A stretch of DNA of 31,676 nucleotides, from positions 1 through 31,676 of the forward strand of contig DATLYF010000119.1 of the NCBI GenBank assembly GCA_035575095.1, given 5' to 3'. The notes below the pieces were generated by a model. It saw only the letters and a list, made by a program, of their open reading frames with translations. It searched no databases and was not told where the DNA came from. This document shows positions 24,558-31,676 of this stretch, in pieces (the first letter of the stretch is position 1; the number at the start of each line of letters is the position of its first letter). The position numbers and the translations under genes are program-made. The DNA comes from DATLYF01 sp035575095 (GTDB taxonomy: Bacteria; Pseudomonadota; Gammaproteobacteria; Competibacterales; Competibacteraceae).

Positions 24558-24860
24558 CTACTCAGCCCGCTTCATAGAAAAGGTGAGGTCCTCGCGGGCG
24601 TCATCGTTGTTGTCGATGTGGATCTTGTACAGGGCCTGGGGATCGAGGCGGAAGAAATAGTTGGGGCCACCGTAAGGCGCCTGCAGCGGGTAGTGGTCGG
24701 CGATCAGGTTGACGTAACCGGCATACCCCGGCTCATAGCTGTTGCACATGTAGAAATCGGTTCCGTTCACCTGGGGCATGGAGGTGCTGAACGGCGCCTC
24801 TCGGTGACTCGAGGCTTCAGCGGTGAGCATTGTGCCCAGGGCGGCCAGGGTGGCGGCCAT
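24558..24860 (-). pseudogene. Truncated DUF4331 gene remnant
   Basis: A 100-codon frame matching only the N-terminus of DUF4331 proteins: a short signal-like start, then SSHREAPFSTSMPQVNGTDF, YEPGYAGYVNLIAD, GGPNYFFRLDPQALYKIHID and REDLTFSM. It stops after MKRAE, where full-length members continue for several hundred residues. Its stop is 7 bp from the convergent DUF2076 stop. Its start is 3 bp from the gabT terminator, leaving no room for a promoter. Both facts argue for a relic, not a working gene. Confidence 0.75.
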
Positions 24861-24863
24861 ACC

Positions 24864-24894
24864 AAAAAGCCACCCCGCGTAAGGCGGGGTAGCC
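24864..24894 (-). terminator. Rho-independent terminator of the gabT block
   Basis: On the minus strand GCTACCCCGC pairs with GCGGGGTGGC (one G-T pair) around a short loop and is followed by TTTTT. It is 24 bp past the gabT stop and ends the glutarate-pathway genes. Confidence 0.85.
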
Positions 24895-24918
24895 GATATG
24901 CGGAGCGGGAATGCACTC

Positions 24919-26211
24919 TCAGGCCGGCACGGCCTCGGTCAGCTCGGCCAGGCAGGCTTCGATGATGTCGAGGCCCTCGTCGATCAGGGCATCTGCGGCG
25001 GTGAGCGGCACCAGCACGCGGATGACGTTGCCCCAGGTACCGCACGAGAGCAGGATCAGGCCCTTCTCGGCGGCCTTGGCTACCAGGGCCTTGGTCAGCT
25101 CGGCATCGGGCTGGCGGCGGGCGGCGTCCTTGAACAGCTCCACCGCGACCATCGCACCCAGCCCGCGCACATCGCCGATGGCGCCGCAGCGATCGGCCAT
25201 GGCGCGGAAGCGGCGGGTCAGGCGTTCGCCGAGATCCAGGCTGCGCTGGTACAGGCCTTCTTCCTCGAATACCTCCAACACTGCCAGGGCCGCGGCGCAG
25301 GCGATGGGGCTGCCGGCATAGGTACCGCCGAGGCCGCCCGGAGCGGGCGCGTCCATCACCTCGGCGCGGCCGATCACCGCCGACAGCGGGAAGCCGCCGG
25401 CTAGGGACTTGGCCATGGTGATGAGATCCGGCACCACTCCCGAGTGCTCGATGGCGAACAACTTGCCGGTGCGCGCCGCACCGCTCTGGATCTCGTCGGC
25501 GATGAGCAGGATGCCGTGCTGGTTACAGCGGCTGCGCAGCTCGCGCAGGAAGTCGAAGGGTGCCACGTAGAAGCCGCCTTCGCCCTGCACCGGCTCGATG
25601 ATGATGGCCGCCACCCGCTCCGGCTCGATGTCGTACTTGAACAGCGCCTCCAGGGCGTGCAGGGAGTCCTCCACGCTCACCCCGTGCAGCGGATTGGGGA
25701 AGGGCACGTGATAGACCTCGCCGGGGAAGGGTGCGAAGCCGGTCTTGTAGGGCGCCACCTTGCCGGTCAGCGCCATGCCGAGCAGGGTGCGACCGTGAAA
25801 GGCGCCGCCGAAGGCGATCACACCCGGGCGCCGGGTGTAGGCGCGGGCGATTTTGACGGCATTCTCCACCGCCTCGGCGCCGGTGGTCAGGAACAGCGTC
25901 TTCTTGGCAAAGTCGCCAGGGGCCTTGGCGTTGAGCTTCTCGGCCAGGGCGATGTAGCTCTCGTAGGGTGTGACCTGGAAGCAGGGATGGCTGAACTTCT
26001 TGAGCTGCGCCTCCACCGCCGCCACCACCTTGGGATGCAGGTGGCCGGTGTTGAGCACGCCGATGCCGCCGGCGAAGTCGATGTAGCGCTTGCCCTCCAC
26101 GTCCCACAGCTCGGCGTTCTCGGCACGCTCGGCGTAGATGGCGTGCAGATTGGATACGCCGCGGACGACGGCGGCCTGGCGGCGGGCGTGCAGTTCCTGG
26201 TTGGTCGGCAT
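24919..26211 (-). CDS. gabT: 4-aminobutyrate/5-aminovalerate aminotransferase
   Basis: A 430-residue class III PLP aminotransferase of the GabT/DavT type. PLP-binding Lys268 lies in TMAKSLAGGFP, the pyridine-contacting Asp239 in LIADEIQSG, and the phosphate-binding TTGAEAVENA at 109-118. It transfers the omega-amino group of GABA or 5-aminovalerate to 2-oxoglutarate, giving succinate or glutarate semialdehyde. Pseudomonas enzymes with this sequence use both. Linkage to CoA-transferase and glutaryl-CoA dehydrogenase genes makes 5-aminovalerate (DavT role) the more likely main substrate here. GAGGT precedes the ATG. It lies 166 bp downstream of gabD across a repeat-rich gap, and its transcript ends at the terminator at 24864-24894. 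Confidence 0.95.
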   Translation of the reverse strand: MPTNQELHARRQAAVVRGVSNLHAIYAERAENAELWDVEGKRYIDFAGGIGVLNTGHLHPKVVAAVEAQLKKFSHPCFQVTPYESYIALAEKLNAKAPGDFAKKTLFLTTGAEAVENAVKIARAYTRRPGVIAFGGAFHGRTLLGMALTGKVAPYKTGFAPFPGEVYHVPFPNPLHGVSVEDSLHALEALFKYDIEPERVAAIIIEPVQGEGGFYVAPFDFLRELRSRCNQHGILLIADEIQSGAARTGKLFAIEHSGVVPDLITMAKSLAGGFPLSAVIGRAEVMDAPAPGGLGGTYAGSPIACAAALAVLEVFEEEGLYQRSLDLGERLTRRFRAMADRCGAIGDVRGLGAMVAVELFKDAARRQPDAELTKALVAKAAEKGLILLSCGTWGNVIRVLVPLTAADALIDEGLDIIEACLAELTEAVPA

Positions 26212-26240
26212 GATACGTTACCTCGTTCTGGAGTCGTTTT

Positions 26241-26328
26241 CCCTCTCTCCCGCGGGGCGAGGGTCAGGATGAGGGGGCGGGGCACTTAGCGCCCTCACCC
26301 CTGCCCTCTTCCGCGTGCGGGAGAGGGC
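26241..26328. repeat. Imperfect inverted repeat between gabD and gabT
   Basis: The outer arms CCCTCTCTCCCGC and GCGGGAGAGGG bracket the inner arms GAGGGTCAGGATGAGGG and CCCTCACCCCTGCCCTC. A third, partial arm (GGGGGAAGGGGTCAGGGTGG) follows at 26354-26373. Sequences of this CCCTCACCC/CCCTCTCCC type are dispersed intergenic repeats in many proteobacteria. It would form a long hairpin in the gabD-gabT transcript. Confidence 0.6.
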
Positions 26329-26377
26329 GTTAGCGTTTTCCTTACCCAGCTGTGGGGGAAGGGGTCAGGGTGGCAGG

Positions 26378-27835
26378 CTATTTATCGAGCCCGCCCATCA
26401 GCAGGTATTTGATCTCCAGGTACTCGTCGAGGCCGTATTTGGAGCCCTCGCGGCCGATGCCGGAGGCCTTGACCCCGCCGAAGGGCGCCACCTCTGTGGA
26501 GAGGATGCCGGAGTTGATCGCCACCATGCCGTACTCCAGCGCCTCGGCCACGCGCCATACCCGCCCGAGATCGCGAGCGTAGAAATAGGCCGCCAGCCCG
26601 TACTCGGTGTCGTTGGCCATGGCAATGGCCTCGGCCTCGTCGCGGAAGCGGAACAGCGGCGCGAGCGGGCCGAAGGTCTCCTCGCGCGCCACCGCCATGG
26701 CCGGGGTGACGTCGGCCAGCACCGTGGGCTCGAAAAAGCTACCGCCCAGGGCATGGCGCTTGCCGCCGGTCACCAGCCGCGCACCTTTGGCCAGGGCATC
26801 GCGGATGTGCGCCTCGACCTTCTCCACGGCCTGCAGATCGATCAGCGGTCCCTGGTTCACGCCCGGCTCCAGGCCGTTGCCGACCTTGAGCCGGGCGACC
26901 GCCGCCGCCAGCTTCTCGGCAAACGCCTCGTACACTCCATCCTGCACCAGGATGCGGTTGGCGCACACGCAGGTCTGACCGGAGTTGCGGTACTTGGAGG
27001 CGAGCGCCCCCTCGACGGCCGCATCCAGATCGGCATCGTCGAAGACGATGAAGGGCGCGTTGCCGCCGAGCTCCAGGGAGAGCTTCTTCACCGTGCCGGC
27101 GCACTGCGCCATCAGCTCCTTGCCGATCTCGGTCGAGCCGGTGAAGGAGAGCTTGCGCACCAGGGGGTTGGCGGTGAGTTCGCCGCCGATGGCCGCAGCC
27201 GAGCCGGTGACCACGTGCAGCACCCCCTTGGGGATGCCGGCGCGCTCGGCCAGCACTGCCAGCGCCAGCGCCGAATACGGGGTCTGGGAGGCGGGTTTGA
27301 TCACCATGGTGCAGCCGGCGGCGAGCGCCGGGCCGGCCTTGCGGGTGATCATGGCCGCCGGGAAGTTCCACGGGGTGATGGCCGCGCACACCCCGACCGG
27401 CTCCTTGGTCACCACGATGCGCTTGTCGGCGGCGAAGCTGGGGATGACATCGCCGTAGGCGCGCTTGCCCTCTTCGGCGAACCACTCGATGAAGCTCGCC
27501 GCATAGGCGATCTCGCCGCGCGACTCGGTGAGCGACTTGCCCTGCTCGCAGGTCATCAGCACCGCCAGGTCCTCCTGGTGCTCGAGCATCAACTCGAACC
27601 AGCGGCGCAGGTAACGAGCGCGCTCCTTGGCGGTAAGCCGGCGCCAGGCCGGGAAGGCGGCATGGGCCGCGGCGATGGCGCGGCGCGTCTCGGCCGCCCC
27701 CATGCGCGGCACCGTGCCGATGAGTTCGTTGGTAGCCGGATTGTCGACCGCCAGGGTGGCGCCATCGTCGGCGTCCTGCCACTGGCCGTCGATATAGCAC
27801 TGCTGCCGGAACAGGCTGGGGTCTTTCAGGTTCAT
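26378..27835 (-). CDS. gabD: Succinate/glutarate semialdehyde dehydrogenase
   Basis: A 485-residue GabD/DavD-type aldehyde dehydrogenase. Catalytic residues are Asn157 (TPWNFP), Glu255 (LELGGNAP) and Cys289 (SGQTCVCANR). The vicinal Cys291 is typical of GabD and can form a redox-sensitive disulfide. It oxidises succinate or glutarate semialdehyde with NAD(P)+; the neighbours favour glutarate semialdehyde as the physiological substrate (DavD role). GAGAGGAA precedes the ATG. It sits 103 bp after the CoA-transferase gene. It is clearly distinct from the aldehyde dehydrogenase at 3515-4987. Confidence 0.95.
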   Translation of the reverse strand: MNLKDPSLFRQQCYIDGQWQDADDGATLAVDNPATNELIGTVPRMGAAETRRAIAAAHAAFPAWRRLTAKERARYLRRWFELMLEHQEDLAVLMTCEQGKSLTESRGEIAYAASFIEWFAEEGKRAYGDVIPSFAADKRIVVTKEPVGVCAAITPWNFPAAMITRKAGPALAAGCTMVIKPASQTPYSALALAVLAERAGIPKGVLHVVTGSAAAIGGELTANPLVRKLSFTGSTEIGKELMAQCAGTVKKLSLELGGNAPFIVFDDADLDAAVEGALASKYRNSGQTCVCANRILVQDGVYEAFAEKLAAAVARLKVGNGLEPGVNQGPLIDLQAVEKVEAHIRDALAKGARLVTGGKRHALGGSFFEPTVLADVTPAMAVAREETFGPLAPLFRFRDEAEAIAMANDTEYGLAAYFYARDLGRVWRVAEALEYGMVAINSGILSTEVAPFGGVKASGIGREGSKYGLDEYLEIKYLLMGGLDK

Positions 27836-27938
27836 CGTCGTTCCTCTCTCGAACTGTGGTGGTCCTGTTCAATTAGTACGTAGTGCGGGCTCCAAAGTGC
27901 GCCGCAGTGGCCACACCTCGCAGCGCGCCGCCGACGTC

Positions 27939-29159
27939 TCAGATCACACCGGTCTCGCGCAGCGCGGCGATCTCCGCCGCCGACAGCCCCAGCAGCCCGC
28001 TCAGCACCTGCTCGGTGTGCTGGCCCAGGGTGGGCGGCGGGTCGCGGTACTCGACCGGGGTGGCGGAGAGCTTGATGGGATTTCCCACCAGCGGTACGGT
28101 GCCGGCCAGGGGATGTTCCAGCTCCACGCGCATGCCGCGGTGCTGCACCTGGGGGTCGGCGAACACCTGGTCCAGGGTGTTGATGGGGCCGGCTGGCACA
28201 CTGGCCTTGGCGAGTTCCGCCAGCCACCAAGCACGGGGCTGGGTGCGGATGCGCTCGGCCAGCAGCGGGATCAGCTCGGCGCGGTTCTGCACCCGGGCGC
28301 GGTTGGTGGCGAAGCGCGCATCCGCCGCCAGCTCCGCGCAGCCGGCCAGCTCGCAGAAGCGGCCGAACTGGGTATCGTTGCCCACCGCCAGAATCAGATA
28401 GCCGTCACTGGCCTGGAACACCTGGTAGGGCACGATGTTGGGGTGAGCGTTGCCCAAGCGCTGGGGTGGCACGCCGGTGGTGAGGTAGTTCATGGCCTGG
28501 TTGGCCAGCACCGCCACCTGCACATCCAGCAGCGCCATGTCGATGTACTGGCCCTCGCCGGTGCGGTCGCGGTGAGCCAGCGCGGCAAGCACGGCGATGG
28601 TGGCGTATAGCCCGGTCATGACATCGGCCAGGGCCACGCCCACCTTCATCGGCCCGCCGCCGGGCACACCGTCCGGCTCGCCGGTGAGGCTCATCAGCCC
28701 GCCCATGCCCTGGATCATGAAGTCATAGCCGGGCAGGTCCTTGTAGGGGCCGTCCTGGCCGAAGCCGGTGACCGAGCAGTAGATCAGCCCCGGATTGACC
28801 GCCTTCAGGCTGGCGTAGTCCAGGCCGTACTTCTGCAGCCCCCCGACCTTGTAGTTCTCCAGCAGGATGTCGCAGCAGGCTGCCAGCCGGCGGATCAGCA
28901 CCTGGCCTGCGGGCTTGGTGATGTCCACCGTCACCGAGCGCTTGCCGCGGTTGGTGGAGAGGTAGTAGGCCGCCTCCGAGGTATCTCGTCCCTCCCGGTC
29001 CTTGAGGTAGGGCGGCCCCCAACCGCGGGTATCGTCGCCGCTGCCGGGACGCTCGACCTTGATCACCTCGGCGCCCAGATCGGCCAGGATCTGGCCGGCC
29101 CAGGGACCGGCCAGTACCCTGGAGAGGTCCAGCACGCGGATGTGTGAGAGCGCGCCCAT
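27939..29159 (-). CDS. Class III CoA-transferase, probable succinyl-CoA:glutarate CoA-transferase
   Basis: A 406-residue CaiB/BaiF family (class III) CoA-transferase. It opens with IRVLDLSRVLAGPWAGQILA, has GYDFMIQGMGGLMSLTGEPDG split across the active-site entrance, and carries the catalytic Asp179 in GVALADVMTG. It is 6 bp downstream of glutaryl-CoA dehydrogenase. In Pseudomonas and in mammals (SUGCT) a close homologue activates glutarate with succinyl-CoA. Here that would supply the dehydrogenase's substrate. Other dicarboxylates cannot be excluded from sequence. The start is the ATG at 29159, which gives the standard family N-terminus. Confidence 0.92.
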   Translation of the reverse strand: MGALSHIRVLDLSRVLAGPWAGQILADLGAEVIKVERPGSGDDTRGWGPPYLKDREGRDTSEAAYYLSTNRGKRSVTVDITKPAGQVLIRRLAACCDILLENYKVGGLQKYGLDYASLKAVNPGLIYCSVTGFGQDGPYKDLPGYDFMIQGMGGLMSLTGEPDGVPGGGPMKVGVALADVMTGLYATIAVLAALAHRDRTGEGQYIDMALLDVQVAVLANQAMNYLTTGVPPQRLGNAHPNIVPYQVFQASDGYLILAVGNDTQFGRFCELAGCAELAADARFATNRARVQNRAELIPLLAERIRTQPRAWWLAELAKASVPAGPINTLDQVFADPQVQHRGMRVELEHPLAGTVPLVGNPIKLSATPVEYRDPPPTLGQHTEQVLSGLLGLSAAEIAALRETGVI

Positions 29160-29165
29160 GGTTGA

Positions 29166-30356
29166 CTACTCGCAGGTAAAGGCCTGGATCCCGGTCTGGG
29201 CGCGACCCAGGATCAGCGCATGGATGTCGTGGGTGCCTTCGTAGGTGTTGACCGCCTCGAGATTGAGCACATGGCGGATCACGTGGAACTCGTCGGAGAT
29301 GCCATTGCCGCCGTGCATGTCGCGCGCCGTGCGGGCGATCTCCAGCGCCTTGCCGCAGTTGTTGCGCTTGATCAGCGAAATCGCCTCGGGAATCAGCTTG
29401 CCCTCATCGATCAGCCGCCCTACGCGCAACGCCGCCTGCAGCCCGAGCGCGATCTCGGTCTGCATGTCGGCGAGCTTCTTCTGGATCAGCTGATTGGCCG
29501 CCAAGGGCCGGCCGAACTGGGTCCGATCCAGGGTGTACTGGCGCGCGGCGTGCCAGCAGGCCTCGGCCGCCCCCATCGCCCCCCAGGCGATGCCGTAGCG
29601 GGCGCGGTTGAGGCAGCCGAACGGGCCTTTCAGGCCGCTGACATTCGGCAGCAGGTTCTCCTCGGGCACGAAGCAGTCCTCGAGCACGATCTCGCCGGTG
29701 ACCGAGGCGCGCAGGCTGAATTTGCCCTCGATCTTGGGCGTGCTGAAGCCCTTCGTGCCGCGCTCGACCAGAAAACCGCGGATCACCCCGTCCTCGGTCT
29801 TGGCCCAGATCACGGCGACCTCGGCGATGGGCGAGTTGGTGATCCACATTTTGCTGCCGTTGAGCACGTAGCCGCCGTCGACCTTGCGCGCGCGGGTGCG
29901 CATGCCGGCCGGATCCGAGCCGTGGTCGGGCTCGGTCAGGCCGAAGCAGCCCACCCACTCGCCGCTGGCCAGCCGCGGCAGGTACTTCTGGCGTTGCGCT
30001 TCGCTGCCGTAGGCATGGATCGGGTACATGACCAGGCTCGATTGCACGCTCATCGCCGAGCGATAGCCCGAGTCGACCCGCTCCACCTCGCGCGCCACCA
30101 ACCCGTAGCAGACATAGGAGAGCCCGGCGCAGCCGTAGCCCTCGAGGGTGGAGCCGAGGAAACCGAGCGCGCCCATCTCGGTCATGATCGCCCGATCGAA
30201 GCGCTCATAGCGGTGCGCCTCCTTGATGCGCGGCAGCAACTGCTCCTGGCAGTAGGCGCGGGCGGTCTCGGCCACCATACGCTCCTCTTCGCTGAGCTGT
30301 TCGGTGAGCAGCAGCGGGTCGTCCCAGGTACAGGGGGTAATGCTCTGTGCGGCCAT
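29166..30356 (-). CDS. gcdH: Glutaryl-CoA dehydrogenase
   Basis: A 396-residue FAD-dependent acyl-CoA dehydrogenase that converts glutaryl-CoA to crotonyl-CoA and CO2. The catalytic Glu373 lies in NTYEGTHDIHALILG, a segment diagnostic for GCDH. Arg99 in DSGYRSAMSVQSS matches the arginine that holds the substrate's terminal carboxylate (human Arg94). The flavin-contacting FGLTEPDHGSDP and WITNSP segments are intact. The ATG at 30356 has GAGG upstream at slightly long spacing. A palindromic operator lies 44 bp upstream, next to the end of the transporter permease gene. This suggests the enzyme genes have their own regulated promoter as well as read-through from the transporter. Confidence 0.96.
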   Translation of the reverse strand: MAAQSITPCTWDDPLLLTEQLSEEERMVAETARAYCQEQLLPRIKEAHRYERFDRAIMTEMGALGFLGSTLEGYGCAGLSYVCYGLVAREVERVDSGYRSAMSVQSSLVMYPIHAYGSEAQRQKYLPRLASGEWVGCFGLTEPDHGSDPAGMRTRARKVDGGYVLNGSKMWITNSPIAEVAVIWAKTEDGVIRGFLVERGTKGFSTPKIEGKFSLRASVTGEIVLEDCFVPEENLLPNVSGLKGPFGCLNRARYGIAWGAMGAAEACWHAARQYTLDRTQFGRPLAANQLIQKKLADMQTEIALGLQAALRVGRLIDEGKLIPEAISLIKRNNCGKALEIARTARDMHGGNGISDEFHVIRHVLNLEAVNTYEGTHDIHALILGRAQTGIQAFTCE

Positions 30357-30399
30357 GGCTCGCAGTCCTCAGGGTTGATCGCCCGACGGTAGGCGATGT

Positions 30400-30416
30400 T
30401 TGTATACAATATACAA
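30400..30416. promoter_or_regulatory. Nested palindromic operator upstream of gcdH, GntR-type
   Basis: TTGTATACAATATACAA contains the perfect palindrome TTGTATACAA (30400-30409). It also contains a second arrangement of 7-bp arms TTGTATA and TATACAA around CAA, and a tandem TATACAA repeat (30403-30416). It sits 44 bp upstream of gcdH and shares the GTATAC core with the site at 8525-8538. TTGT/ACAA half-sites suit an FCD-type GntR regulator; some of these respond to glutarate-pathway metabolites. Confidence 0.6.
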
Positions 30417-30418
30417 TT

Positions 30419-31243
30419 TTAGCTCCGCAGGCCACGCAAACGTTCGTTACGCCGGCGCAGCCACTCGAGAGTCAGCAGCATCAACGTGGAGATGACGATC
30501 AGGATCGTCGCCACCGCCGCCAGAGTCGGGCTGATGTTTTCGCGGATGCCGCTGAACATTTGCCGCGGCAGGGTGCTCTGCGCCGGCGCGGCCAGGAACA
30601 GCGTCACCACCACCTCGTCGAAGGAGGTGCCGAAGGCGAACAGCGCTCCCGACAGCACACCCGGGCCGATCAGCGGCAGCGTCACGCGGAAGAAGGTGAT
30701 CACCGGATCGGCGCCCAGACTGGCGGCGGCGCGCACCAGATTGGTGTCGAAGCCTTGCAGGGTGGCCATCACCGTGATCACCACGAAGGGCACGCCGAGC
30801 ACGGCGTGGGCCAGGATCAGCCCGGTGTAGCTGTTGGTCAGTCCGATCTGGGAGAAGAAGAAGTACAGGCTGACGCCGACGATCACCGTCGGCACCACCA
30901 TGGGCGAGACCAGCACCGCCGTCATCAGGCTCTTGCCGGGGAACTCGGCGCGGGTCAGGCCGAGTGCGGCCACCGTGCCGAACACAGTAGCCAGCAGGGT
31001 CGCCGGCGGGGCGATGATGAAGCTGTTCTTCAGCGCCGTACGCCACACCTCGGAGGTAAAAAACTCCGCATACCAGCGCAGCGACAGGCCCGGCAGCGGG
31101 TAGGTGAGGAAGGTGCCGGAGCTGAAGGAAAGCGGCACGATCACCAGGATGGGCGCCACCAGAAACAGCAGCACCAGGGCGCACAGCAGGCGCAGGGCGT
31201 AGTACCAGATGCGCTCGACGGGGGAGGCATAGGGTTGCAGCAT
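30419..31243 (-). CDS. ABC transporter inner-membrane permease, PotC-like (second system)
   Basis: A 274-residue permease with about six membrane helices and the EAA coupling loop AAASLGADP then RVTLPLIGPG. It belongs to the same PotC/YdcV class as the protein at 397-1191 but is clearly a different paralogue. It starts 4 bp after the PotB-like gene at the right edge and ends just before the gcdH operator. The position suggests an importer feeding the glutarate pathway with 5-aminovalerate or a related linear amine. That assignment is inference from context. Confidence 0.93.
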   Translation of the reverse strand: MLQPYASPVERIWYYALRLLCALVLLFLVAPILVIVPLSFSSGTFLTYPLPGLSLRWYAEFFTSEVWRTALKNSFIIAPPATLLATVFGTVAALGLTRAEFPGKSLMTAVLVSPMVVPTVIVGVSLYFFFSQIGLTNSYTGLILAHAVLGVPFVVITVMATLQGFDTNLVRAAASLGADPVITFFRVTLPLIGPGVLSGALFAFGTSFDEVVVTLFLAAPAQSTLPRQMFSGIRENISPTLAAVATILIVISTLMLLTLEWLRRRNERLRGLRS

Positions 31244-31247
31244 GGCG

Positions 31248-31676
31248 TCAGCGCCTCTGTTGGACGCGGCCCAGCCCGGACAGCCGCGCGTAGACGAAAT
31301 ATAGCAGCAGCGTCACTAGCAGCAGGATCGAGCCGAGCGCCGAGGCCATGCCCCAGTTCACCGTGGTGTTGGTGTAGAAGGCGACGAAGTAGCTGATCAT
31401 CTGGTCCTGGGGACTGCCCACCAGCGCCGGGGTGATGTAGTAGCCGATGGCCAGGATGAACACCAGCAGACCGCCGGCGCCGATGCCGGCGTAGGTCTGC
31501 GGCACGTACACCTTCCAGAAGGCCAGGAACGGATGCGCTCCCAAGGAGACGGCGGCGCGCAGGTAATGCGGCTTGATGCCTTTCATCACGCTGTACAGCG
31601 GCAGGATCATAAACGGCAGCAGGATGTGCACCATCGCCACATAGACGCCGAAGCGGTTGAACACCAGCTGGATCGG
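31248..31676 (-). CDS. ABC transporter inner-membrane permease, PotB-like (partial, 5' end outside window)
   Basis: The C-terminal 142 or so residues of a PotB-class permease. Visible parts are the helix VAMVHILLPFMILPLYSVM, the EAA loop AAVSLGAHP followed by VYVPQTYAGIG, two further membrane helices and a basic C-terminus. Coding continues in frame to the window edge (PIQLVFNRFG), so the internal ATG at 31664 is not the start. It partners the permease 4 bp downstream. The ATPase and binding-protein genes presumably lie beyond the right edge. Confidence 0.92.
   Translation of the reverse strand, partial: PIQLVFNRFGVYVAMVHILLPFMILPLYSVMKGIKPHYLRAAVSLGAHPFLAFWKVYVPQTYAGIGAGGLLVFILAIGYYITPALVGSPQDQMISYFVAFYTNTTVNWGMASALGSILLLVTLLLYFVYARLSGLGRVQQRR

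Overview
The window looks like chromosomal DNA from a high-GC gammaproteobacterium. The sequence is GC-rich with strong third-position GC bias, so long antisense open frames are common. It carries a proteobacterial-type aspS behind an FmdB-family gene, a second-type Lon protease, and a lysine/5-aminovalerate catabolic block of the kind known from Pseudomonas and relatives. The lineage call is inference, because no rRNA or marker gene is present. I saw no rRNA, tRNA, CRISPR array, transposase or phage gene.

Layout. (1) 1-8472, minus strand: a tightly packed catabolic operon. It runs from an AA_synth-family protein through an alpha/beta hydrolase, a two-domain flavin reductase, a luciferase-like monooxygenase, an aldehyde dehydrogenase and a NIPSNAP protein to a PotD/B/C/A-type ABC importer whose ATPase runs off the left edge. 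A 14-bp palindrome sits in its probable promoter. I do not recognise the substrate. (2) 8771-9991: an HxlR-type regulator divergent from a cupin gene, with two matched inverted-repeat operators between them, then a small YdaT-like gene. (3) 10006-15113: an envelope-type MoxR module (VWA protein; divergently a membrane-anchored trypsin-like protease, MoxR ATPase, DUF58 protein and a second VWA protein). Extracytoplasmic-sigma-like promoters face both ways from the divergent gap. (4) 15231-17760, minus strand: a truncated DMT transporter remnant, aspS and fmdB. (5) 18000-24550, plus strand: an AMP-phosphorylase-like enzyme with a PRPP-synthetase homologue, lon with a sigma-32-like promoter, an exported pentapeptide-repeat protein and a DUF2076 protein. 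(6) 24558-31676, minus strand: a truncated DUF4331 remnant, gabT/davT, gabD/davD, a class III CoA-transferase, glutaryl-CoA dehydrogenase and another PotB/PotC-type transporter running off the right edge.

How it works together. The right block has all the enzymes for 5-aminovalerate to glutarate semialdehyde to glutarate to glutaryl-CoA to crotonyl-CoA, next to an importer of the polyamine/opine class. The left block pairs a similar importer with a two-component flavin monooxygenase, a hydrolase and an aldehyde dehydrogenase, suggesting uptake, oxygenation and cleavage of a small, probably nitrogenous, organic compound. Both blocks carry a GTATAC-centred palindrome upstream of enzyme genes, so they may share a GntR-type regulator or answer to related ones.
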